Assembly: GCF_014633365.1 (NCBI RefSeq)
Contig: NC_068339.1
Coordinates: 26,793,316 to 26,857,315 of the forward strand
Length of the DNA stretch: 64,000 nt
Direction of reading: 5' to 3'
From: Diospyros lotus
Lineage: Eukaryota > Streptophyta > Magnoliopsida > Ericales > Ebenaceae
Shown: piece by piece, positions 54,813-64,000 of the stretch
How positions within the stretch are numbered: position 1 is the first letter of the stretch
Layout: every line of letters begins with the position of its first letter
Notes under the pieces: model-generated
Database searches by the model: none
What the model was told of the DNA's origin: nothing
What the model saw: only the letters and a program-made list of their open reading frames with translations
Program-made: the position numbers and the translations under genes

Positions 54813-57800
54813 TGTTGTGCCAAGAAAAAATGGGGAGAAAAAAGTGAGAAATTTTGAGAAAAATAAATGAAGGATGAAAAAGCTGGTGGCAAAAGGATTA
54901 CCGCCAACAGCCTCACTACTGCTAGCCTTGCGGCATCATACCGTGAGGGTCAGCCTTGCAGCTGTGAGCTGCCTCGCGGCTTCTTGCCACGAGCTGCCTC
55001 AGGGCTGCATGCCGCGAGTAAGCCACGAGGGTCAACCTCGCGGTCTCATGAAGGCTGGCTGCGAGGGGCAGCCTTGCAACTGCTTGCTGCTAACTGCCTT
55101 GCGGTGGGTCAAGGCCGCGAAGGTCAGCCTCGTAGCATGTAATATCCCAAAATTTTAGAGATAATTAATGAATATTAATTTCGGTGTTTGAGGTAGTTAG
55201 TGAATATTGAGAAGTTAGGGGAATAATAATAATAATTATTATTATTATTAATTTTGGCATTTGAGGTCATTATGGAATGTTTGGGGATTTAGGAGAAAAA
55301 TATTTATCTATATCATTTTGAGGAAATATGCAATTAAGGTAATTAATTATCTTATTTTGGAGTATTTATGAAATTATTAAATTGGGGTGTAGTTGGGATT
55401 TTCAAAAGTTTCGGGGTGCTAATGTAATTATAAAACGGGTTTTTGTGTGTGTGTGTGTGTGAATTCTGGAAGTGTGGGGGCTGTGGTGCGAATTTGGAAA
55501 ATGGGCTGAGGGTCTCTTTAAATTTAATAGAGTACATATATGTATTGAAGGAGGTAGCAACGCGGGTGGTCGTGGGCGCGCGTGGGGAGGTTGAGGTCGG
55601 GGGTTTGAGGTTCATGCGAACTGGGGGGGTTTCGTTGAATTTTTTAGCACAAGAGACCCCCGAAATGAGATCATTTCGGGGGAAGGGGGTGGCTACGCGA
55701 CAACCATTGGCCGTGCCACGTGGCATCCTCTGGTCCTCCCATCCGCCTTGTCGCCCTATTTTCTCTCTGCCTCACAGTACAAGAAGTGGCCAAATTGGCC
55801 ACTGGAATAGCCAAAATTGGCCTTTAAAATGCTGCAAAACGAGAGAAAATAGAGGATTTTGGGAAGATTCGATATTTTAAATACCCAGGTAAGTGGGTAA
55901 AATTAATATAAGTGTTATATGTTCAAATCAAGGATTTTATACGGTTAAATTATGAATTTTATGCGATTAGATTTAATTAAATTGAGCCACCATTTTATTA
56001 CTTCCTATAGAATACTTTACTTTGCAACAGGAGCACAAAAGAGGCAGGAATCAATCGATTACAAACAAGCTCCTAACCCTCTCCTCATGTTCTTTATTTC
56101 CCGTGAAAGTCTCCGTAGTTTCCTATATTTTATTCCCTCTCTTATCGTGACTCGGTTCCACTCATTAATAACAATAATCCACATGGTAACCATGCTACGA
56201 CTTATATTTTATTAATGGGTTTATTGTTAATGGAATGAGCTAAGCAGTGATATCTCGGTGTCGTTCAATTCGACCGTCATGGAGCTTCTATTGCTCCGCT
56301 TTCCTTGGGAATGATCCCGAACTCGTTGGGGCTAGATCCTTAGAAAATGTTATGGTTTAGATTGTGGGAATATGTTAAGAGTCTGCTTTATATGCTAAGA
56401 TGGTTTTATGTAAACAATAAGGAATGAGAACAAGAATGGTATGTTAATGGTTATGTTACGAGTGCATGAGATGTCATGGGAGAAGCTTAAGAAATGTTGG
56501 GTCGAAAGAGTATAAGTTTGATGTTGTCAGTAAGTGTGTCTAAGGGTATGGAGTACAAAGCCACTGATTGTCGACCGTGGCTCGTGGCAGTTGATGGCTG
56601 GATGTATGGACGCCAATCATCGGTTGTTACGATAAGTGCTATGCGGGCCAGAAGAGTTGGTACCACCAGATTCCCGCCTTGGTTTGTGCATATCATGATG
56701 TGTGTGCTGCATAGGGACTAGGTTGCATTCATTTGGGGTACATGCTTTGTGTGTGTGGGATGTGTGAGCATTTGCATGACCCAGTTAGTCTAAGAGCCAA
56801 CTTAGGTTCTCTAAGTGAGCCAGTGCATTTAGAGCATATCGCATGTGTGTATTCTTATGTGAGCGTAGTATGGCCTGATGCTTGATTTATAGGGGCCTTG
56901 TCATCACATTTATGCTACAGAAGCCATTGCATTCCTATTTGTTGTCTTGCATGGTGAGGATGTGTGGCTATTAGTGATAAGGATAGGTGGCACCCACCAC
57001 GAATCATAAGCCATGGTAGTGGACCACATTCACAGCATGGTAAGAGGATATGATGATGTGATGGATGACAGGAAAAGTAGGTTATGAATGAAAGGAAAAG
57101 TCGACCAAGGTCAGGAAAAGGCGAGTCTTATTGAATGATGATATGGTAGCCTATATTAGGTTGCAACAGGTTTGTATGCGGGACTTGGGTGCCAATGTGT
57201 GGCTTTTGTGGGTCTCAAGGCCCCTTTATGTGTAGTTGACTTTATGTTATGCATTTAGAGTTAAGGCATGTATTGATCATGGCATGGTGTGCTGATGCAT
57301 TGGCATGAATTGCATAGGGTGTTATGGGAATATGAATTGCATGGGATGTTGGGGAAGAGTCTTACCTATAACCAGTTGCCTTTCTTTCTAGAGCTTGCTG
57401 AGTCTTGTGACTCATGTTTGCTTTCCATCATTCCAAGTTAAGGATTTGTCTGAGTTTCCAGATTCATTCAGCGGGGTTTGGGTTTAGAGGATAGCAAGTG
57501 CAGAGTTCTCCCGAAACTAGATCCTGGGTGTCATGGTGCTTGTGTTAAGGTTAATGTTTATGTTTTTGAGATGAAAGTAGGTTATGTAAGCCCACATGGG
57601 CTCATGCTGTAAATAGTTATATAAGAATGGTTATTATGAGTTATATGATGTAAAAGAAAAGGTATGGTTTCAATAAGGCTTGTGAGTGTGTTTTGGCTTG
57701 TGTTATTGTTTGGTATCATTTAAGTAATGAGCCTCTCACGGATCCTCTTTGTGCACGGGGAGGCTCCGAGAGGCGGGCCGTTACACAGCAGCATGCCACG

Positions 57801-58100
57801 AATAGCCTCGCAGCTAGGGGGCATAAGTCTCTTCTTGACGAAGCCTAAGCTCCACTCAGCAATCACCACGTGTCAGCACTAGCCATCCTTGAGAATCGTG
57901 CCCTATAAATACCCAATTACAGGACATTGAAAAGGACTTTCAATTTTGATAAAATTTAGACACTTTGAATGCATTTTTACTGTTTTCATGAATAGTCATT
58001 AGGATCTGAGATTGACTTTGGCATCAGCGGGCATTCTAACCCATTTTCTGAGCATCAACAGAGCTAAATCCTTGTAGTGAGACCTAGCGACGAAGGCAAA
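54813..58100 (+). mobile_element. Third LTR of the Tat-type family, truncated, split by a solo LTR
   Basis: Starts TGTTGTGCCAAGAAAAAA, matching TGTAGTGCCATGAAAAAA. It has the decayed GC-rich hairpin block (54915-55135, resuming 57786), CCACGTGTCAGCAC, TATAAATA at 57904-57911, and the CATTAGGATCTGAGATTGACTTTGGCATC leader. It stops at 58100 just as the 12-bp array should begin, where a CACTA element starts. It is more diverged than the two LTRs at 31169 and 35682, so it is an older copy. Confidence 0.88.
55138..57785 (+). mobile_element. Solo gypsy-type LTR, 2648 bp, target duplication TAGCA/CAGCA
   Basis: Ends TGTAATATCCC and GGCGGGCCGTTACA; flanks TAGCA (55133-55137) and CAGCA (57786-57790) differ by one C/T transition. 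It contains a perfect conserved hairpin at 57399-57414 (TGAGTC-TTGT-GACTCA), then a TCATTCCAAG box. A (GT)n run lies at about 55445-55461. The 1311-2169 fragment is from the same family. Confidence 0.9.
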
Positions 58101-59098
58101 CACTACAACAAAAACAGGCATTAACGACCAAAAATTAGCGACAACATTAGTTTTGGTCGTTAATGTAGTACTATTAACGACTAAATATAAATCCCGTCAT
58201 TATAAGATAACTTTTAACGACAGGAAAAATAAGTTATCGTTAATATACCATTTTCCGTCGTTAATGACTAAAATTTTTAATTTGAACCATAAAATAATAA
58301 AAAAAATTATTAAAATTTAACTAACACTTATATAAGTAATTCTTAATATAATTATATTTTTCTATAAATGCACAAATATAATTATTAAACTATGATAATT
58401 GAGCATTAGTTATTTATTGATAATATAATATATTAAAAAAAATATGAATATATTAAAATGAGTACATGAACATATTAAAAAGAACATATAACATATTATT
58501 TTTATAAATTATATTATTTGTTATTTAATTATTAAATATTAAAAAAAACAAATAAATTGAAGAGACAGGAATCTCCCCCGCCTCTTTCTTGGCCAAAATC
58601 GCCCCCCCGCCCCTTCCCCCAAAAATCCCCAATTGCCCAAACCTCCCCCAAATCCCTAAGTCCCCCCTCTCTGGCTCTCTAGCTCGCCCTGGCCTCTCGC
58701 CCTCGCTCTCGCTCTAGCTCGTTGTTCGCCCTCTTTGGCTCTCTCACCCTCGCTCTCGCGTCTCACTCGTTGCCTCGCCCTCACACTCATTATCTCGCTT
58801 TCACTTGCTGCCTCGCCCTCACCCTCACTCTCACTCGCGGCTTGCCCTCGCCTTTCGATTGCTCATGACTCGCCCTCGCTCGCCTCTCGGTTATTTTTTA
58901 TTTTTTGGATATTTGCTTTACTTTTTATTTTTAAAATTTGTTTGCTACTCATATATGTTAAATTTGATAAATTTGTAGTGTTTCCAGTATTAGTTCATTT
59001 TTTTCTGTTTAATTCTTTTATGTTCATTTCTTTCTTTTTTGCATTGTTTTGTTTGTTTAATTCACTGGAGCTTATGAGTCTTGTCTTATGCCTGTTTG

Positions 59099-59242
59099 AA
59101 AGATCTTGCCCTACAACAAGCGTTGGATCAAATTAATACTTCATTTGGAAAGGGATTTATCATGTGGTTGGGTCAGTCTGTCTCTCATAAACAAGTTCCA
59201 GTGGTGTCTACAGGATCATTTGCTTTGGATATAGTTCCTGGG
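59099..59242 (+). pseudogene. Captured exon fragment of a plant organellar RecA gene
   Basis: 48 codons in one frame read KDLALQQALDQINTSFGKG, FIMWLGQSVSHKQ and VPVVSTGSFALDI, which is the start of the RecA core (ALDQI..FGKGSIM..L, then the VPV.STGS.ALD motif) and most resembles plant RECA2-type (mitochondria-targeted) proteins. The Walker A motif should follow within about 20 residues but does not; the sequence turns AT-rich after DIVPG. With no organellar leader exon, no ATP-binding site and a position inside a CACTA element, it is a captured fragment, not a working recombinase gene. Confidence 0.82.
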
Positions 59243-60142
59243 AAATATTTTATGATTTTCAATTGTAGATTAAGTTTTGTTAGAGAATTTTCTATTTATT
59301 TTCTATTTTGGGGAAATGTATGTTATACGCAGTCACGGACAGCTTTCATCTAACATTTTCTTCGTTAATATTTCGATCAAACACCCACAGTATGTTTTTT
59401 ATTAAGATAATATGCTCTTAGCTTCTACAAATGCAAATAACCACACTTAGGTACTGTAATAATTAATGTTTCTTTTTTACTTAAGTTTGAATCTAAGATC
59501 CTTGGCTATTTTTATCTTTATTTATATTATTAGATTGTGTTACTATGGAAGGCATTTAAATTTATAGTGCTCTGTCTCAACTGTTTAGGTTAGGGACAAT
59601 TGCTTACTCTCAGCTTGTTGAATTCTATACATATACTTGCTTGAACTGCTATCTGCATACCTATCCCCATACATCATGTGCCTGCATGTGTATGTTCATG
59701 AATTATAAGCCTGTGATATGAAAAATATATTTCTTATGGGCTTTAGGTTAATAACTTAGTATTGATCATACCAAGTTAGGTATGGATTAAGTAATCAAGT
59801 TAGTATTGATCACACCAAGTTTGTATAACAGTTGAGTCATGCCATGCGTGTGCCAAAAGTTTTAACTTTTTGAATTATTAATATATATGTAAAGAATACG
59901 AAAATAAAAGATTTGTTTCTTTTAGGTTGGTAGATATATATATATATAGTATATATACGTACATGAATACTGGTAGTGTTTTTATCCCATATTCTCGTGC
60001 TCTGTAATTTAATCTATTTCTAATACTATCAATTTTTGTTGTATCTAGTACGATGGATAGGAATTGGATGCGATTGGATGATAGACTCTCTGACTAGTAT
60101 GTTAATGGAGTTGATAATTATTTGTGATACCAACATTGTTTT
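59243..60142. other. AT-rich DNA following the RecA fragment
   Basis: About 900 bases with no further RecA exon, ORF similarity or terminal repeat recognised. A short TA repeat is at about 59931-59952. It is probably intron and filler DNA captured with the exon, or internal CACTA sequence. Confidence 0.4.
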
Positions 60143-62452
60143 AGGTATGTATCCTGTGAGTGATAGGATTTAATCATTCCCTCTGGGTGGTGGGTTGTAA
60201 CGCCTCACTTTTCCAAATACGCAATAACTTGAAATATAATTAAGACATCACCTACGGGCGTTATGGAAACCCTTACCAATGAAAGCATTGGATCGAACCT
60301 GCAAGCTTAACCAAAGCTAAGTAAAGGGTTTCCACTAGATTTCCTTTACAAGAGTAATGAATACACATGGCTTCCAATATGCCAAAAACACAACACACCA
60401 CTATAGGTACAGTTGCAGAACCACACACAAACACCATACATTCTTAAGTATCTTAACTGCTATTTATATTACAATATTAGGATTACACGGGTACACAAAT
60501 AAATCCAACTCTAAATCAGCCAAGCACCACCTTTGAATCCTTGCTCGCGCTGGAACTTGGAGTACCTGATAAGCTTAAAATACCTGGAACGTTAAATGTT
60601 CTAGGGGTATGAAACACCTGAGTTAGATTATTACATCTAAGTGAGTGGTAAGAAAGAAAGAAACAGCGCATGCAAGAGAAAAATGCAATATAACAGGAAG
60701 TCTCCCCGAGTCACCAACATCCTTGCCGGCACTTGTGTGAAACGTCTCAGCCCCGCCTATAGGCTAAGCCCCACCTGTAGGCACGTGATCGTGGTCCAAC
60801 CCCTCATGCCTCATCTTTAGGCACGGCCCCACCTGCAGGCACGGGATTGCCCCCTTCCCGATCATCGTGACGCTTCTCCAACAAGCGGCCAACCATCATA
60901 TACAAGTTCCCGATCCACCAATAGCAACTATCACCAAATAACATGTTGAAGACAAAGCAGAAGGAATATGTACAAACTAAGGAATATCAAGTAGGCACGG
61001 CCTCACCTGTAGGCATGGTGCACAAATCAAGGAAAATATGATATGCAAACCACAAGCTACGTGCAAGAGTAGTCATGTTTAATCCTATCGACGAACCACA
61101 ACAACAAACTCCGTGATGCAAGCAAAATAGGAAAGAAATGCTCGCAAGTAAGGAAACATGAGATGTAAGCAACAACCATCCACAAGTGGAAACCAAAAAT
61201 GACTAATACGAATCAAGGAGCATGCATAAGGACCACTTACAAATGAAACCAAGAATGATCAAGAGGAAGCATGCACAAGAACCACTCACCTTGATCGTTT
61301 TCCCTTCGATAGCACTGTTTATAACCCGGTTTCGAGCACTAGGGGCTGTTTCTGCAGAAATCACGAATTTTAGTGAAGCAAACCTTAAATATTTTTACAT
61401 AAACTTGTAGTTAATTAAAATAGGAGAACAACGGTGAAAATTTCAGGCCAAACAGAGGTTGGACGCGCCTTCACGCGCCCCGGGAAGAGTGGCCATGCGC
61501 TGCCTCCTTCCTTGTTATGGATTTTGCAACCTAAAATTAAAAATGCTATAGCTTGCTCATTTTTGCTCCGATTCACTCTCTGTTTGAACCTGCAGACTCA
61601 TATTTTCATGCTCTACCATTCTATGGAAAGAAAATTGGCTTACATCTTTGATTTCCTTTCCGTTTTTTCCACTTTCTAACCAGGTATCTCTATCTTTCCT
61701 TCTTTGCTTTTCCTTTGGATTTCTTGCACTTGTTTTCTTTCTGACACTTTAGGTTCACGTGGCCTCTCCTCCTCCCCCTTTATATAGCCTTTCAAATCCC
61801 AAATCTTCAAGATTTCTCTTAGCCCTTAAGTTAACCCTTTTTTTCTACCCTAGCAATCATTACAAACTTTGAAATTTTCCTCTTTTGATTCTATCTTCCA
61901 ATGCAAGCCACCATGCCTTCCAATCCTAAGCCTCTAAATACACCCTCACGTGGCCTTTAAGATAAGCTCTTTTATCTTCTTCTTTTGCAAGCCAATACAA
62001 GTCTTACAAGTTATGTCATCTTAGACTTTTAGGGTAAAATCAATCATTACAATCATTCTTCCTATTCAAGCTTCTCCTTTCTTCCAATCCCAAACCTCCA
62101 AATCTTATCTTCACATGGCTTCTAGGGTAAGAACCTATCATGGCCCTTATCTCTTCCTTTCGAAACTAACCTTATTCTTCCAAGCTAAGCCACCTTAAGA
62201 CTTTTGGGTAACATTTATTATTACAACTTCCAAACTAAGCCACCTTAAGACTTTTGGGTAAAATTCATTATTACAACTTCCAAACTTAATATCAAATTCC
62301 AGGGTATTACATGGGTGATCACCCATTATTTTTTTATTATTAATGCTTAGTACTATATGTATCCTGTGAGTGATAAGATTTAATCACTCCATTCGAGTGG
62401 TGGGTGATCACCCATTTTTTAAAGTTTTTAATACTTAATACTATATGTATCC
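60143..62452. repeat. 88-bp tandem repeat with GGGTGATCACCC palindrome, split by an LTR
   Basis: The phrase TGTATCCTGTGAGTGATA..TTTAATCA recurs with period 88-89 once the LTR at 60196-62311 and its extra TGGGT are removed: 'ATCC' at 60151, 62361 and 62449. Each unit contains the 12-base palindrome GGGTGATCACCC. The third copy is cut right after TATGTATCC by the LTR starting at 62453. Confidence 0.85.
60196..62311 (-). mobile_element. Solo LTR, 2116 bp, with TGGGT target duplication
   Basis: Plus-strand ends TGTAACGCCTCAC and CCAGGGTATTACA, flanked by perfect TGGGT duplicates (60191-60195; 62312-62316). Minus-strand TATATAAAG at about 61778-61786. The reverse complement of 60590-60660 matches the TTAGAT..ATCTAACTCAGGTGTTTCAT module of the solo LTR 24657-26193, which fixes the minus orientation and the family. 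Confidence 0.93.
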
Positions 62453-63174
62453 TGTAACACCCCATATTTTTGTTAAGATTGTCATGTATTTTAAGTGAGT
62501 TTAAAATACCGAAAAATGGCTTGATAGCAAATTAAATCGTCGAATCGACTGCCAGGAGTGGCCCGAAGAGTGAATATCTACAGAAAATGACATGGTCTCG
62601 ATGAGCGTTTTAAGATAGGATTTATGGAATTAAAAGAAATTAGAATTGAGACGATTTTCGGTACAGCTAAAATACAACTGTGATTTGAGGCTGAAATACC
62701 AAATTGTCATAGGGGACTTCCAAGAAGTCAACGGAATCTTGAGAGGGCTCCAGTTTTTCATAACGATCAACTCTTCAGTAGTTTTAGGATGAATTAAGGG
62801 CCCGGTGAGGACCCAGTGGCGAAATCAATTTTATCGAGTAAACCCGAAGTTATTAATTTTGGTTTTAAAGCATTGTAATGCAATTTTAATTGGTCTTTGA
62901 GGGTGTATATGTAATTTAAGAATTTCTTAAGTGCTATTAATAGAATTCTTAAGTGTAATTAATGAGAAGTTGAGGGATTAAATGTGTTAATACACATTAT
63001 ATATATATATTATATAGATATGTATGCAAGCATGCGCGTCTGGGCGTGGGGAGCTTTCAGAAGCTCGATGAAATGGGTTCTTCATTAGAGGGCTTGAGCA
63101 GAGAGATTGAGGAGAATGCTGTGAGAGGTGGCCAAGGCTGTCGGGGCAGTGGAGAAGCGTCGTTGGCTCGCCTA

Positions 63175-63176
<2 letters not shown>

Positions 63177-63210
<34 letters not shown>
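63177..63210. repeat. (GA)n microsatellite
   Basis: About 17 GA units within the purine-rich leader of the LTR starting at 62453. Confidence 0.95.
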
Positions 63211-63213
<3 letters not shown>

Positions 63214-63757
63214 CGAGGGAGAGAAGAAGAGAGATGGCCGAATCGGCCATGGTAGTGAGCGGCCGAGAGTAGCCCAGAATTCGTGAGAGAGCAAGCTCGA
63301 GAGAAAGAGACCGAGAGTTCGAGGGAAGAGAGAGAGTGAGAGAGCTTGAAGCTCGGCCATGGCTGTTCGTTGAAGCGAGCGACCAGACGCGGCCAGCAAC
63401 TCCTTTGTTGTGCGCGGGAGGCCGAGTGAAGAGAGGAGCTGAGATTGAGAGAGCTCGTGGGAGCCTAGCAGAGAGCATTGGTGAGAGTTGCATGAGGGAA
63501 AGAAAGCAAGGCCGAAGCGGCAGCCATAGCCGCGACCATGGCAGCAAGCTCGGGAGCTTGCAGGCGGCCATGGCCGAATGAAGTGGAGGAGCAAACGGCG
63601 GGCAGCGGAGCAGCAAGGTGCGTGGGCTCGGTGGCCCGAGGTGGCGCCCGGAGGCGGAGAACGAACAGCAGCAAGCTGCTGTGCACGCAGGCTGCGCGTA
63701 GGAGGCAGCCAGCAGCCGCGGTGGCTGCGATGCAGGCGGAGGCGGCGCGGGTGCTGT

Positions 63758-63860
63758 GAAGAAGAAGAAGAAGAAGAAGAAGAAGAAGAAGAAGAAGGAG
63801 AAAGAAAAGAAAGGAAAGAAAGAAAGAAAGAAAGAAGAAGAAGAAGAAGATGCAGGAGCC
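63758..63860. repeat. (GAA)n and GAAA-rich microsatellite
   Basis: At least thirteen GAA units (63758-63797), then degenerate GAAA and GAAGAA tracts. On the other strand this yields L/F/S-rich open frames with no biological meaning. Confidence 0.9.
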
Positions 63861-64000
63861 TCGGTGAAGAAGAAATAGAGAAGAAGATGAACAGTAGGAG
63901 GGAGGAAAAGAAATCAAAGAAGAAAAGAAAAAGAAAAGAAAAGGAAAGAAAGGTAAGAAAAATGGGAAATTGGAAAATAAATATGAGGAAGCTCTCGAAA

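Larger units (their letters stand above)
58101..64000 (+). mobile_element. CACTA element, left end with captured RecA exon; right end not seen
   Basis: Begins CACTACAACAAAAACAGG with TTAACGACC subterminal words, the same terminus as the CACTA at 41925-46532. It is followed by AT-rich DNA, then a CT-rich tract (58575-58870) resembling the reverse-strand GA tract of that relative, and then a RecA-like exon. No GTAGTG terminus was found up to 64000, so the element may extend beyond the window with the LTRs at 60196 and 62453 nested inside it, or it may be truncated. The end coordinate is the window edge. Confidence 0.65.
62453..64000 (+). mobile_element. Gypsy-type LTR start, continues beyond the window
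   Basis: Begins TGTAACACCCCATATTTTTG. The first 500 bases are AT-rich with AAATGTGTTAATAC phrases, then a TA-rich TATA-like region (about 62998-63020), then a purine-rich GA/GAA region. The overall plan is that of the LTRs at 19778 and 55138. The 3' end is outside the window, so neither target duplication nor interior can be judged. Large open frames at 62987-63920 are low-complexity artefacts. Confidence 0.6.

Noticed and set aside
56220..56340. Possible tRNA-like fold in GC-richer DNA inside the solo LTR
   Set aside because: No consistent A-box/B-box pair or acceptor stem could be drawn.
59081..59353. Functional RecA gene
   Set aside because: Only one exon-like segment before the ATP-binding site; the remaining RecA core is absent and the context is a CACTA element.
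62987..63917. 209- and 150-codon reverse frames near the window end
   Set aside because: Low-complexity S/L/R and poly-leucine products of GA and GAA repeats, lying in an LTR.

Overview
The window is nuclear DNA from a flowering plant, almost certainly one with a large, transposon-packed genome. It shows intron-containing coding sequence, tRNA-iMet primer sites, Ty1/copia and Ty3/gypsy LTR retrotransposons and CACTA DNA transposons. I cannot name the species. I see no rRNA, tRNA, CRISPR array or bacterial-type operon.

Layout. 1-1310: AT-rich and low-complexity DNA. 1311-2982: two LTR tails. 3337-5498: the one apparently intact host gene, a six-exon GARP/G2-like (Myb-SHLQxYR) transcription factor whose predicted 215-aa product ends in an LxLxL (EAR-type) repression motif. 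6146-11925: a complete but mutated copia element with a perfect 5-bp target-site duplication (TSD). 12786-15879: reverse-strand gypsy gag and LTR. 15880-19550: a truncated LTR holding a non-autonomous CACTA element (17932-19351). 20641-39704: a gypsy element (called A here) that has lost nearly all its coding DNA and carries four younger insertions: solo LTRs at 22210-24566, 24657-26193 and 28052-30637, and a TR-GAG-like Tat-type element at 31169-36961. 39705-41924: gypsy pol fragment fused abruptly to a reverse-strand CACTA Tnp2 transposase (41925-46532). 46555-54812: copia LTRs plus gag and pol relics. 54813-58100: a third LTR of the Tat-type family split by a solo LTR (55138-57785). 58101 to the end: the 5' end of a second CACTA of the Tnp2 family, carrying a captured plant RecA exon (59099-59242) and interrupted by two more LTRs (60196-62311; 62453 onward).

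How the parts relate. Apart from the GARP gene nothing looks like a working host gene. The window is a layered record of insertions; exact TSDs allow several layers to be removed. Six solo LTRs against two complete LTR-LTR elements suggest strong loss by LTR recombination.

The most unusual signal is regulatory. At least five LTR families carry clusters of short CG-centred palindromes, each family with its own word (CATTCGAATG, CATCCGGATG, CGGTCGACCG, ATAGTCGACTAT, GAGTCGACTC), and a sixth carries GC-rich 9-bp hairpins with compensatory changes. In one LTR family two copies carry different words, yet palindromy is kept. Separately, most gypsy-type LTRs share a TGAGYY-TTRT-RRCTCA hairpin whose stem covaries between families. 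All of this was read by eye. Alignments, divergence values and database matches were not computed.
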